Assembly (NCBI GenBank): GCA_023391285.1 | Contig: JAEWBF010000102.1 | Coordinates: 1-15,931, forward strand | DNA length: 15,931 nt | Source: Verrucomicrobiota bacterium | GTDB taxonomy: Bacteria; Verrucomicrobiota; Verrucomicrobiia; Opitutales; Opitutaceae | Reading direction: 5' to 3' | Part shown: positions 1 to 6,621 of the stretch, piece by piece | How positions within the stretch are numbered: position 1 is the first letter of the stretch | Layout: the number at the start of each line of letters is the position of its first letter | The notes under the pieces: model-generated | The model's input: the letters and a program-made list of their open reading frames with translations, nothing else | The model's database searches: none | Told to the model about the DNA's origin: nothing | Position numbers and translations under genes: made by a program

Positions 1-1880
1 TTGCCGTTGGACATCAGCTTCTCGACGCTGTGCCGGCCCCCGGGCACGAAAACCGCATCATATACGACAGACGTGGTCGTCAGGAAACTCTGGTCGACCT
101 TCAGCTCCCGGCCCTCGGAGCTCTTGATCATCCCGAGATCGGTCGATACGATCTCGGCCATGGCCTTTTCGGAGGCCAGCGAAGCCTTCATTTTCTCGAT
201 CTCGCCGGCGTTCGCCCCGCTGCAGGCCAGAATGGCGATCTTCCGGGACTGGATGCTGTCCATTTTTGTATTGGCCATGCTGACCGCCGGCGATTTTTTG
301 ATACCCCGCGGCCGCTCCGGCCTGATCTTCGGGGCGGGCAGGCCGAGGCCTTCAGCCATCCGCCGGGCCAGCTCCGTATCCACGTGCGCGAACAGGTCGA
401 CGACCTTCCGCCGGACCTCAACGTCGCGGACCTTCCCCAGCTCGAAGCGGAACGCCTGGACGATGTGGTCCTTCTCGTAATCCGCCATGCTGTTCCAGAA
501 GAGCTGCGCCTGGCTGTAGTAGTCCCGGAAGCTCTCGCTGCGCTCCCGGACCTTCCGGCCTTCCATCTTTTCTGCGTAGCTCGTGAAGCCTTCTGCGGGG
601 TCCTCCTCCGGGAATCCCCCGGCCAGCCCGTTGGGCGTGTAGGCGACCTTGCCACGGTTGACCGTCTGCCTCATGTGGCCGTCCCGCTGGTTGTTGTGGA
701 CGGGGGCGACCGGCCGGTTGATCGGGATCTCGTGGAAGTTCGGCCCGCCCAGCCGAATCAGCTGGGTATCGATGTACGAGAACAGGCGTCCCTGGAGCAG
801 CGGGTCGTTGCTGAAGTCGATGCCGGGCACGACGTGGCCCGGGTGAAACGCGATCTGCTCCGTTTCGGCGAAGAAGTTCTCGGGGTTTCGCGTGAGCGTC
901 ATCTTTCCGATCATGCGCAGCGGCACTTCCTCCTCGGGGATGATCTTCGTCGCATCGAGCAGATCGAAATCGAACTTGTGCTCGTCCTCCTCCGACACGA
1001 GCTGCACGCCGAGCTCGAACTCCGGAAAATTTCCCGCCTCTATCGCGTCCCAGAGATCGCGCCGGTTGAAGTCGGGATTCTTGCCCGCGATCTTCTGCGT
1101 TTCGTCCCACGTAAGCCCGTGGGTGCCGAGCGCAGGGCGCCAGTGGAATTTAACGAAAGTGGATTTTCCGGTGGCGTTGATGAATCGGAAGGTGTGAACG
1201 CCAAAGCCTTCCATCATGCGATAGCTGCGCGGCAGGGCCCGATCGGAAAGCACCCACATGATCATGTGCATCGATTCGGGCGTGAGGGAGATGAAGTCCC
1301 AGAAGTTGTCATGCGCTGCCGAGGCCTGCGGCATCTCGTGGTGCGGCTCCGGCTTGATCGCGTGCACGAGGTCGGGGAACTTGATCGCGTCCTGGATAAA
1401 GAAGACGGGGATGTTGTTGCCGACCAAATCGAAGTTACCCTCGTCGGTGTAGAACTTCGTCGCGAACCCGCGCACGTCGCGGACGGTGTCAGCCGAGCCG
1501 CGAAAACCCACGACCGTGGAGAAGCGCACAAACACGGGCGTCTTTCGCGAAGGGTCGGTGAGAAACGCCGCGCGGGTAAACTCCTTCATCGAGTCGTTGT
1601 AAGGCTGAAAAAATCCGTGAGCGCCGGAGCCGCGGGCGTGGACGACACGCTCGGGAATGCGCTCGTGATCGAAGTGGGTCATCTTCTCTCGGAAAATGAA
1701 ATCCTCCATTAGCGTCGGTCCGCGTTCGCCGGCGCGCAGCGAGTTTTGGTTGTCCGCGATGCGCACGCCTTGATTGGTCGTGAGGTGCTGGGTGGCCTTG
1801 TCTTCGAGCGGCGTCGCCTCCGGCGTGCCATGCAGACGGTTCGTTTTCGCGGTGTGGGGTTGCGGATTCGCCTCGTTCAT
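1..1880 (-). CDS. katE: Large-subunit (clade II, KatE-type) catalase, C-terminus cut by the window edge
   Basis: A heme catalase that converts hydrogen peroxide to water and oxygen. The frame is open from an ATG at 1880 to the window edge, giving 626 residues. An in-frame TAG lies just upstream, so the start is well bounded, although no good ribosome site is seen. Visible landmarks are the distal His81 in RVVHARGSGAHGFF, the Asn pair in DLVGNNIPVFF (about 155-156) and the proximal heme-ligand Tyr369 in RLFSY. From about residue 545 the chain enters the extra flavodoxin/DJ-1-like domain (RKIAILACSGANAGE) that marks large-subunit enzymes; these are normally about 700-750 residues, so roughly 100 are missing. 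Codon choice changes near residue 370: Arg CGC before, mostly CGG after, and Ser TCN before, mostly AGC after. The gene lies downstream of a DUF421 gene on the same strand with a 129-bp gap that could hold its own promoter. Family assignment is very secure. Confidence 0.96.
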   Translation of the reverse strand, partial: MNEANPQPHTAKTNRLHGTPEATPLEDKATQHLTTNQGVRIADNQNSLRAGERGPTLMEDFIFREKMTHFDHERIPERVVHARGSGAHGFFQPYNDSMKEFTRAAFLTDPSRKTPVFVRFSTVVGFRGSADTVRDVRGFATKFYTDEGNFDLVGNNIPVFFIQDAIKFPDLVHAIKPEPHHEMPQASAAHDNFWDFISLTPESMHMIMWVLSDRALPRSYRMMEGFGVHTFRFINATGKSTFVKFHWRPALGTHGLTWDETQKIAGKNPDFNRRDLWDAIEAGNFPEFELGVQLVSEEDEHKFDFDLLDATKIIPEEEVPLRMIGKMTLTRNPENFFAETEQIAFHPGHVVPGIDFSNDPLLQGRLFSYIDTQLIRLGGPNFHEIPINRPVAPVHNNQRDGHMRQTVNRGKVAYTPNGLAGGFPEEDPAEGFTSYAEKMEGRKVRERSESFRDYYSQAQLFWNSMADYEKDHIVQAFRFELGKVRDVEVRRKVVDLFAHVDTELARRMAEGLGLPAPKIRPERPRGIKKSPAVSMANTKMDSIQSRKIAILACSGANAGEIEKMKASLASEKAMAEIVSTDLGMIKSSEGRELKVDQSFLTTTSVVYDAVFVPGGRHSVEKLMSNG

Positions 1881-2009
1881 ATGTTGCGACTATGGCATGG
1901 CGCCGACGCGATTTCATCTGCACGCGGTCGATTGCGAGCTGCTGCTGCTCGATGATTTGCGAGGGAGCGGGCGGTGAGCGGAAAATCCCCCGCCGCAAGT
2001 CCGGCGATA

Positions 2010-2540
2010 TCACTCCCGGTGATTTCCGGGTTCCATCTTGCGACTCACGTCCTGCAGGGTCGTCGCCGGAGCACCTGCCCGGGGCAGCACGGAGAGACTG
2101 CCGTTGGCCTCCAGCACCACGGCTTCGACTAAATCTTCACGCGGGAATCCTTCGGCGCGCATGGCGGCGCGAACCGCATCCTCACTAACGTTCTCCGCAT
2201 GCAGCGCTCGCCGCAGGAAACGGCCTTGGAAAAACAGCAAGGTAGGCTCGGACTGCACGACATTCAGCACGCGTTGCGAACGCGCACCGAGCCACGCGAT
2301 GAGGTATTGCAGCAAGATCAGCATCGCCAGCGCGGCGAGCCCCTCGACGAGCACCACGTCCTTGCTGAGCACGATGGTCGCCAGGGTCGAGCCGATCGCG
2401 ACGGTCACGACGAAGTCGAACTCGCTCATCTGAGACAGCATTCGCTTCCCGGAAATGCGCAGAATCACGATCAGCGCTGCGTAAGCGAGCGGCGTCAGAA
2501 TCAGCACTCGGAGTAGATCGCTGCTATTGCTCCAGAACAT
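2010..2540 (-). CDS. DUF421 (YetF-like) membrane protein
   Basis: An inner-membrane protein of the DUF421/YetF family, about 176 residues. Three hydrophobic segments lie at about residues 8-28, 40-60 and 65-85. A soluble C-terminal domain follows, with the family pattern SEPTLLFFQGRFLRRAL and then a stretch like RAAMRAEGFPREDLVEAVVLE. The conserved GKR and DFV motifs of the membrane part (ISGKRMLSQMSEFDFVV) are present. Biochemical function is unknown; Bacillus homologues are linked to spores and stress. I chose the ATG at 2540; a TTG two codons upstream (2546) is the alternative, and neither has a clear ribosome site. The gene sits between an SDR gene (72 bp upstream) and catalase (129 bp downstream) on the same strand, which suggests a shared stress context, but co-transcription is inference. 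Confidence 0.9.
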   Translation of the reverse strand: MFWSNSSDLLRVLILTPLAYAALIVILRISGKRMLSQMSEFDFVVTVAIGSTLATIVLSKDVVLVEGLAALAMLILLQYLIAWLGARSQRVLNVVQSEPTLLFFQGRFLRRALHAENVSEDAVRAAMRAEGFPREDLVEAVVLEANGSLSVLPRAGAPATTLQDVSRKMEPGNHRE

Positions 2541-2612
2541 CGTCAAAAAATGTTTCGTGGGATCGCGCGGTTCCGCGCCTTTCTGCGGGCACCTGTCGTT
2601 GGCAACTTCAGT

Positions 2613-3392
2613 TCAGTCCTGCTTCATGGGTTCGATTTGGAGCAGGCTGATGGTGCAACGATCGGGCTGCGTGAGAATGTAGTGAACCGCGACCGCGATA
2701 TCCTCGGGCTTCAGCATGGCGCCGCGCGCCTGCTCGCGGCGTTGTGTATCCGGATCTCCTTCGGGCGTGCGCTCAAGGATTTCGGTGCCGACGAGTCCCG
2801 GCTCGATCAGCGACACCTTGATGTTCTGTTCACTTAGTTCTTTCCGCAACGAGCGTGAGAATCCGCGAATCGCAGACTTCGCGGCGACGTAGAGCGATTC
2901 GCCTTCCGTGAAATGTTCGGCGGCGATGGAGCCGATGTTGACGATGTGTCCGCGGCGGCGTTCGCGCATGCGATGAACGGCGCGGCGGGTGCAGTCGATG
3001 TAGCCGAACAGATCCACCTCGAGACCGTAGCGCCAGGCGGCGTCGTCCCATTCCATGATATCGCCGGCGTCCACCGCGGCGTTGTTCACGAGGATGTCGA
3101 TCGGGCCGAGTTGCTCGTCGAAACGCGCAAAGACGCGTTCGATATCCTCGACGCGCGCTTGATCGGCGGTGATCCCGAATGCCTTGCCCGAGCCGCGTTG
3201 CAATTCGGCCAGCGCACGGTGCAGCGCATCTTCATCGCGACCGAAGACAAAGACGTTGGCGCCGTAGCCGGCGAGCAGCGCGGCGATGGCCCGGCCGTTG
3301 CCGGTGGTTCCGCCCGTGATGAGGATGTTTTTCCCTTCAACGCACGGCTGTTGGGTGTGAATGGAAGGAGAATCGGAGGTGAGCGTGGCCAT
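2613..3392 (-). CDS. Short-chain dehydrogenase/reductase (SDR family)
   Basis: A classical SDR oxidoreductase of 259 residues; the substrate is not known. The Rossmann nucleotide-binding motif TGGTTGNG is at residues 26-33, and an Arg at about 52 (FGRDED) after the second strand suggests NADP(H) preference. NNAA is at 103-106. The catalytic Ser155, Tyr168 and Lys172 sit in IGSIAAEHFTEGESLYVAAK, and the PG motif is in EPGLVGTE. The C-terminal part resembles the YdfG/clavaldehyde-dehydrogenase-like SDRs, which often reduce 3-hydroxy acids or aldehydes, but this is only a resemblance. The open frame extends upstream to 3473; I placed the start at the ATG at 3392 because the extra 27 residues look unlike an SDR N-terminus. 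It heads a same-strand run with DUF421 and catalase. Confidence 0.93.
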   Translation of the reverse strand: MATLTSDSPSIHTQQPCVEGKNILITGGTTGNGRAIAALLAGYGANVFVFGRDEDALHRALAELQRGSGKAFGITADQARVEDIERVFARFDEQLGPIDILVNNAAVDAGDIMEWDDAAWRYGLEVDLFGYIDCTRRAVHRMRERRRGHIVNIGSIAAEHFTEGESLYVAAKSAIRGFSRSLRKELSEQNIKVSLIEPGLVGTEILERTPEGDPDTQRREQARGAMLKPEDIAVAVHYILTQPDRCTISLLQIEPMKQD

Positions 3393-3638
3393 ACCGAAGA
3401 TTAGCTTCCCGGCGAAAGTTCGCCATGGGAAGGATTCCCACACGTGCCTTCCGCTCCGATGCACCGGTGTCATCGGGCGACCGGGAAAGCTTTCGGACGT
3501 GGGACTTCTCTGGGTGACCGCATTGGAGCGAATCGGAAGTTAGCTCTGTCTTATGGAGGGGTGGGCTCGCGCTACTGACCCAACGTAATGCGCCTTCCGA
3601 GTTGCGCGGCGCCGGAGTTCGGCGAATGTAAGCCCATC

Positions 3639-3657
3639 TCCTCCGCTTAGCGGAGGA
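3639..3657. repeat. Perfect inverted repeat, 8-bp stem with TTA loop
   Basis: TCCTCCGC and GCGGAGGA flank a 3-base loop. Flanking CCCA and TGGG can extend the helix across a small internal loop. It lies 22 bp before the intrinsic terminator stem and is not followed by a T-run on the plus strand. It could be part of a structured RNA or an operator. Confidence 0.6.
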
Positions 3658-3667
3658 TTGGGGTAAC

Positions 3668-3788
3668 TAAGAAAGCAAAGCCCGCCGTGTTAGGGGTAAC
3701 GCGGCGGGCACTTTTTTTTAGCGGCAGGCCGCTTATGTTCAGCTTCGTGACGATTCGAACGTGACGATCTCACGATGGCCGCGGGCAA
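3668..3788 (-). ncRNA. Candidate small RNA, about 120 nt, minus strand
   Basis: On the minus strand an extended -10 box (TGTTATACT, with TATACT at 3795-3800) sits 16 bases from a weak -35-like TTCCTC (3817-3822). This would start a transcript near 3788 that ends at the bidirectional terminator hairpin at 3680-3709. The interval contains the repeated CGTGACGAT sequence, which can fold with the nearby TCACGAT, and no open frame of note. It matches no RNA family I recognise. The hairpin may instead simply be the regulator gene's terminator. Confidence 0.22.
3680..3719 (+). terminator. Rho-independent terminator, strong on plus and plausible on minus
   Basis: The stem GCCCGCCG pairs with CGGCGGGC and continues through a T-G wobble into GTTA/TAAC around a GGGG loop, 13 pairs in total. 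It is followed on plus by C and eight T. Read on minus, the same stem is followed by TTTGCTTTCTT, so it may also end transcripts of the XRE regulator gene or of a small RNA starting near 3788. No plus-strand gene lies upstream, so its plus-strand client is unclear. Confidence 0.8.
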
Positions 3789-3873
3789 CGTTGAAGTATA
3801 ACACAGCCCACGCAGCGAGGAACTCGGCCGGACGAGGCGAGGAAACGAAATCCGTCCGCGACGCGCGGGCGGA

Positions 3874-4377
3874 TTATTCGGTGTCGTAATCGGCGGACTC
3901 TTCCGCCGCCTTCAGCTCTTCCGGCGGGTGCGCGCGTGCGGCGAGACGCGTGGTGATGCTGCGCACATTCTCGAGGACCGAAAGCAGTTCGGGATTTTGC
4001 GCCGCGAAGATGAGATGACCGATTTGCTCCGCGTCGAGGTTGGCGGCGAGGATCTCTCTCTCGAGGCGTTGCACGGCTTGTTTCGTGGTCGAGCGGTAGG
4101 AGGAGATCAGCTTCTTGGCGGCCGATTGCGGTTCGCTGCGCGAGAAAGGAATGCCGCTGACGGCTTCGAGCCAGAGCAAGGCCATGCTCTTGAGTTCGGC
4201 GGAGGAGGCGCCGTAGCCCATTTTCTCCATCAGTGCCGCGATGGTTTTGAACTTCACGGGACGACCCGCCTCGATGTTGACGACGGTGTTGCGGTGCAAC
4301 GCTGCGAGCTCGGCCAGCTGTTCGAGCGTAAGACCCTTCTCCTCGCGGAGCTTTCGGAAGAGCTGGGTGTAGTCCAT
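3874..4377 (-). CDS. XRE/Cro-CI family helix-turn-helix regulator
   Basis: A 167-residue probable DNA-binding regulator. An HTH_XRE domain occupies about residues 5-60: FRKLREEKGLTLEQLAELAALHRNTVVNIEAG, with the helix-turn-helix at about 17-37. The remaining ~100 residues are helical and charged, have no recognised ligand-binding domain, and end in an acidic tail (EESADYDTE). The start ATG at 4377 is the first Met of the domain. The gene is divergent from the receiver operon starting at 4578, with 200 bp between, so it could regulate that operon or itself; this is inference from position. The target is unknown. Confidence 0.88.
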   Translation of the reverse strand: MDYTQLFRKLREEKGLTLEQLAELAALHRNTVVNIEAGRPVKFKTIAALMEKMGYGASSAELKSMALLWLEAVSGIPFSRSEPQSAAKKLISSYRSTTKQAVQRLEREILAANLDAEQIGHLIFAAQNPELLSVLENVRSITTRLAARAHPPEELKAAEESADYDTE

Positions 4378-4457
4378 CGCCCGACGAGTAGCGGGGGCGG
4401 CCGTGGGATGTCAACCGGCCGGCGTCCGCTGGAAGAAGTGAAAGAGGCTTGCTGTTG

Positions 4458-4486
4458 TTGACAGACCGTAAGCGACTACAAAAAAT
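4458..4486 (+). promoter_or_regulatory. Candidate sigma-70-like promoter for the receiver operon
   Basis: TTGACA at 4458-4463 is a perfect -35 consensus. It is followed after 17 bases by AAAAAT (4481-4486), a 4-of-6 match to the -10 box. This gives a leader of about 85 bases before the ATG at 4578. The -10 is imperfect and the organism's consensus is not known. Confidence 0.35.
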
Positions 4487-4563
4487 GGGCGGCATGAAGA
4501 ATGTGGGCGCGAGACAAGTGGCGCGGAGGCGAGCGGTGGCGGCTGAGATGCCGCCTGCGATTC

Positions 4564-4571
4564 AGGGGGAG
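4564..4571 (+). promoter_or_regulatory. Ribosome binding site of the first receiver gene
   Basis: AGGGGGAG lies 6 bases before the ATG at 4578. It is one of the few clear Shine-Dalgarno-like sites in the window and supports that start over the second ATG at 4581. Confidence 0.6.
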
Positions 4572-4577
4572 AACTGA

Positions 4578-4976
4578 ATGATGAAGGCGTGTGTGCTCGT
4601 GATCGACGGCTACGCGGGATTTCGGCAGGCCATGGAATATTGTTTCTCGCGGGTGGGGATCACAGCGTTGACGGCAGATTCGGTCGCCGCGGCGCTTCCG
4701 TTGATGCGGGAGTATCGCGTCGATTTGATGTTGTTGGATGCGACGCAGTCCTTCGGCGGACGGCTCGCCGAATGTCGGGCGATGAAGGCTCGTCCCGAGT
4801 TTGCCGCGGTGTCGATCGTGCTGCTGGTGGCGCGCGTGACGCCGCAACATCTGGAGCAGGCGCACGCGTCTGGAGCGGCGACGGTGCTGGCGAAGGTATT
4901 CGATTGGGCGGAGCTGATGGAGTGGGTGGACCGAGCAGTGAAGGAGCGGCGATCGGGCCGCGGCGCGGAGACATGA
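4578..4976 (+). CDS. Degenerate CheY-like receiver protein
   Basis: A stand-alone receiver (REC) domain of 132 residues with no output domain. The phosphoacceptor Asp is retained at about 54 (LMLLDATQ), as is the conserved Lys at about 106 (VLAKVF). However, the usual acidic pair at the end of strand 1 is reduced to one Asp (VIDGY, Asp10-Gly11). The Thr/Ser switch residue after strand 4 is also replaced (LLVAR instead of LLTA). Phosphorylation may therefore be altered or lost. The start ATG has a clear ribosome site 6 bases upstream. It is the first gene of a plus-strand unit with a second receiver gene about 20-60 bp downstream and SlyX, so it probably shares their transcript. Confidence 0.85.
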   Translation: MMKACVLVIDGYAGFRQAMEYCFSRVGITALTADSVAAALPLMREYRVDLMLLDATQSFGGRLAECRAMKARPEFAAVSIVLLVARVTPQHLEQAHASGAATVLAKVFDWAELMEWVDRAVKERRSGRGAET

Positions 4977-5036
4977 CAGCGTAGGCTTTTTTCCCGATTG
5001 CGTGGGGACGGGCTGCGCCTCAAGCCTCAGCCCCGC

Positions 5037-5630
5037 GTGAAAATTCTCGCCGTCGAAGACGATCCGGTTTCCCGCGCGGTTCTACACCAGGCGCTGCGTC
5101 GACTAGGGCACGAGGTGCTCGAAGCAGGCGATGGTGAATCGGGGTGGGCGATGCTGCAGAAAGAGCCGGTGCGTGTGGTGGTGAGCGATTGGATGATGCC
5201 GACCTTGGACGGGTTGGGGTTGTGTCGGAAAGTGCGCGGGCGGTTGGGAGGGGAGTATGTGTATTTCATTCTGCTCACGAGCAGCGGTGCGACGGAGGAG
5301 AATCAGCGTGCCGCCGCGGATGCGGGCGTGGACGACTTTCTGACGAAGCCGCTGAACGTGACCGAGCTTTGGACCCGCTTGCGGGTGGCGGAGCGGATTC
5401 TGCGTTACACGACCCAGGTGCGGCAGCTCGAGGAGCTGATGCCGATCTGCACGTATTGTAAGAAGATTCGAGACGACCAGAACTACTGGCAGCAAATCGA
5501 AGGCTACATCAACGAACGGACGGGCAGTGAATTCAGCCATTCGATTTGCCCGGACTGTTATACCCGGGTGGTGGTGCCGGAGCTGGAAAAGTTGCGTCAG
5601 TCGCCTGCGGCGCGGAGCGTGCGTCCGTGA
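5037..5630 (+). CDS. Response regulator with C-terminal Cys4 (zinc-ribbon-like) module
   Basis: A two-part signalling protein, 197 residues from the GTG at 5037. The receiver domain at 1-120 is complete: Asp8-Asp9 (VEDDP), phosphoacceptor Asp51 (VVSDWMMP), Thr81 (ILLTS) and Lys104-Pro105 (LTKPL). After a short helical linker, residues 134-178 carry CTYC (138, 141), the stretch KKIRDDQNYWQQIEGYI, then FSHSICPDC (His168, Cys171, Cys174). This Cys4 module is known at the C-terminus of many regulators and diguanylate cyclases but is uncharacterised; metal binding is inferred from the cysteines. I prefer the GTG because MKILAVEDD is the normal receiver N-terminus. An in-frame TTG at 4998 would add 13 residues and lies 21 bp after the preceding gene. 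Its stop overlaps the next gene's start as GTGA. Confidence 0.9.
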   Translation: MKILAVEDDPVSRAVLHQALRRLGHEVLEAGDGESGWAMLQKEPVRVVVSDWMMPTLDGLGLCRKVRGRLGGEYVYFILLTSSGATEENQRAAADAGVDDFLTKPLNVTELWTRLRVAERILRYTTQVRQLEELMPICTYCKKIRDDQNYWQQIEGYINERTGSEFSHSICPDCYTRVVVPELEKLRQSPAARSVRP

Positions 5631-5836
5631 ATGAAGAGATTCAGCGGCTCGAGGAGAAGATTGCCTATCTCGAGCACCATGTGACGCAGCAGGACAAGGC
5701 GATGCTGGAGCTGTCCGAAAACCTCGAACGGTTGAAACGCGAACTGGCGCTGATGGCGTTGCGGATGACGCAGGGGGTGGAACATCGCGGCGGGGATGCG
5801 TCGCACGCGAACGAGGAGCGACCACCGCATTATTGA
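5627..5836 (+). CDS. slyX: SlyX family protein
   Basis: A 69-residue coiled-coil protein. The N-terminal two thirds (NEEIQRLEEKIAYLEHHVTQ and on) is a heptad-rich helix, and the protein ends in PPHY, the hallmark of the SlyX family. Its function is unknown; in Escherichia coli the gene neighbours slyD. The only in-frame start is GTG at 5627, which overlaps the stop of the preceding receiver gene by 4 bases, so translation is probably coupled. An ATG at 5631 is out of frame. Linkage to a response regulator rather than slyD is the unusual feature here. Confidence 0.9.
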   Translation: MNEEIQRLEEKIAYLEHHVTQQDKAMLELSENLERLKRELALMALRMTQGVEHRGGDASHANEERPPHY

Positions 5837-5849
5837 TCGCGTCGGGAAA

Positions 5850-5878
5850 TAAAAAGCGCCGCACGGGATGTGCGGCGC
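5850..5878 (-). terminator. Rho-independent terminator of the lipoprotein gene
   Basis: GCGCCGCAC and GTGCGGCGC form a perfect 9-bp stem around GGGAT (5856-5878). On the minus strand it is followed by TTTTTATTT and lies 30 bp past the stop at 5908. On the plus strand the T-run is weak (GAGTTTAGG), though it could also help end the SlyX transcript because the two genes converge. Confidence 0.82.
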
Positions 5879-5907
5879 GAGTTTAGGAAAGCTCGTTTTA
5901 GGGGACG

Positions 5908-6351
5908 TTATTCGGCGATGCTTTGAGCAGCGGCCTCGGCTTTAGTCCAGGCGCGGCCGACGCGTTCCTTGGTGGCTTCCCACGTTTCGGCGGTGGCGTT
6001 GCTCACCTCGCTGGCGGCTTCGCGGAGTTCGTCGCGGGCTTCGGCGAGACGGGTCGACGCGTCGCCTTGGGCATTGTCGATGCGATCATCGAGACGCTCG
6101 GCGAAGTTGTTGGCCTTTTCAGCGAACTCGCTGCGGCGGTCATACGAATACGTCTGGAGATCCTGCCAGCGGTCGTTGAGTGCTGCGCTGGCGGTCGCCG
6201 ACGGAGACGTGGAAGCGGCCGGCATGGCGGGATCGGTTGCTGCCGTGGTGGCCGCGGTGTCGTTGTCTCTCGAGCAAGCGGTGAAAAGAAGGGAAACGCC
6301 AAGGGCGGCGACAGCCGCCGCGGTCTTCAGGGGAGTATGGTTGGTTTTCAT
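5908..6351 (-). CDS. Small exported helical lipoprotein, function unknown
   Basis: 147 residues from the ATG at 6351. The first 26 residues form a lipoprotein-type signal peptide (MKTNHTPLKT, then a hydrophobic run) ending at LLFTAC, so Cys26 is the likely lipidated residue. A low-complexity Thr/Ala/Pro/Ser linker spans about 27-58. The rest is one long charged amphipathic helix (RRSEFAEKANNFAERLDDRI and on to SIAE), resembling YtxH- or apolipoprotein-like stress proteins without a confident family match. A TTG two codons upstream at 6357 is an alternative start. The gene lies downstream of the DUF1328 gene on the same strand and ends before a clear terminator. Confidence 0.75.
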   Translation of the reverse strand: MKTNHTPLKTAAAVAALGVSLLFTACSRDNDTAATTAATDPAMPAASTSPSATASAALNDRWQDLQTYSYDRRSEFAEKANNFAERLDDRIDNAQGDASTRLAEARDELREAASEVSNATAETWEATKERVGRAWTKAEAAAQSIAE

Positions 6352-6390
6352 AAGCAATGGGTTTGGGTGAAAGAAGGTTGGATGCAGAGC

Positions 6391-6418
6391 ACCGCGGCAG
6401 GGTTGGTGCCGCGGCGGG
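6391..6418. repeat. GC-rich hairpin between DUF1328 and lipoprotein genes
   Basis: CCGCGGCA pairs with TGCCGCGG around GGGTTGG. It sits just beside the long GC palindrome at 6421-6442. No T-run follows on either strand, so it is not a classical terminator. Confidence 0.5.
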
Positions 6419-6420
6419 CA

Positions 6421-6442
6421 AGCGGGCGCGCGCGCGCCCGCT
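6421..6442. repeat. Perfect 22-bp GC palindrome
   Basis: AGCGGGCGCGC followed directly by its own reverse complement, without a loop. It lies 2 bases past the stop of the DUF1328 gene. It could form a cruciform or RNA hairpin that slows or ends transcription from DUF1328 into the lipoprotein gene, or bind a dimeric protein. Alternating GC is also prone to Z-DNA. Confidence 0.7.
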
Positions 6443-6444
6443 GA

Positions 6445-6621
6445 TCAAGGTGCGGGAGGCGAACCGCGGAAAAGGCCCGCGACGATCGCGATCAGGAGCA
6501 GCACCAGGAAGATGTAGAACAGGATACGGGCGACATCGGTCGCCGCGCCCGCCACGCCGGTAAATCCGAACAAGCCGGCGATGAGGGCAACGATGAGGAA
6601 CGTGATGATCCAGCGAAGCAT
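6445..6621 (-). CDS. DUF1328 small membrane protein (YtjA-like)
   Basis: A 58-residue membrane peptide with two hydrophobic segments: MLRWIITFLIVALIAGLFGF and the run ILFYIFLVLLLIAIVAGLF. The first begins with the conserved LRW and has the Gly-rich GFTGVAG turn of DUF1328. Members are widespread in Proteobacteria and often stress-linked; no biochemical role is established. The start ATG at 6621 matches the usual family length of about 55-60; the frame continues upstream to 6723 but those residues are not membrane-like. It precedes the lipoprotein gene on the same strand, separated by 93 bp rich in palindromes. Confidence 0.9.
   Translation of the reverse strand: MLRWIITFLIVALIAGLFGFTGVAGAATDVARILFYIFLVLLLIAIVAGLFRGSPPAP

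Larger units (their letters stand above)
3393..3873. other. Gene-free 481-bp interval with hairpins, terminator and a possible small RNA
   Basis: No convincing coding frame is seen on either strand between the SDR start and the XRE regulator stop. The stretch holds a perfect 8-bp hairpin (3639-3657), an intrinsic terminator hairpin (3680-3719), a short GC hairpin directly after the T-run (about 3720-3732), and two copies of CGTGACGAT (3746-3754 and 3760-3768) with a partial inverted copy at 3770-3776. On the minus strand an extended -10-like box TGTTATACT lies at about 3795-3803. From 3393 to about 3630 I see nothing specific. Confidence 0.6.

Noticed and set aside
30..1712. 560-residue open frame on plus opposite catalase
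   Set aside because: It is the antisense shadow of katE in GC-rich sequence. Its translation is rich in Arg, Asp and Val with no domain, while the minus strand encodes a clear catalase.
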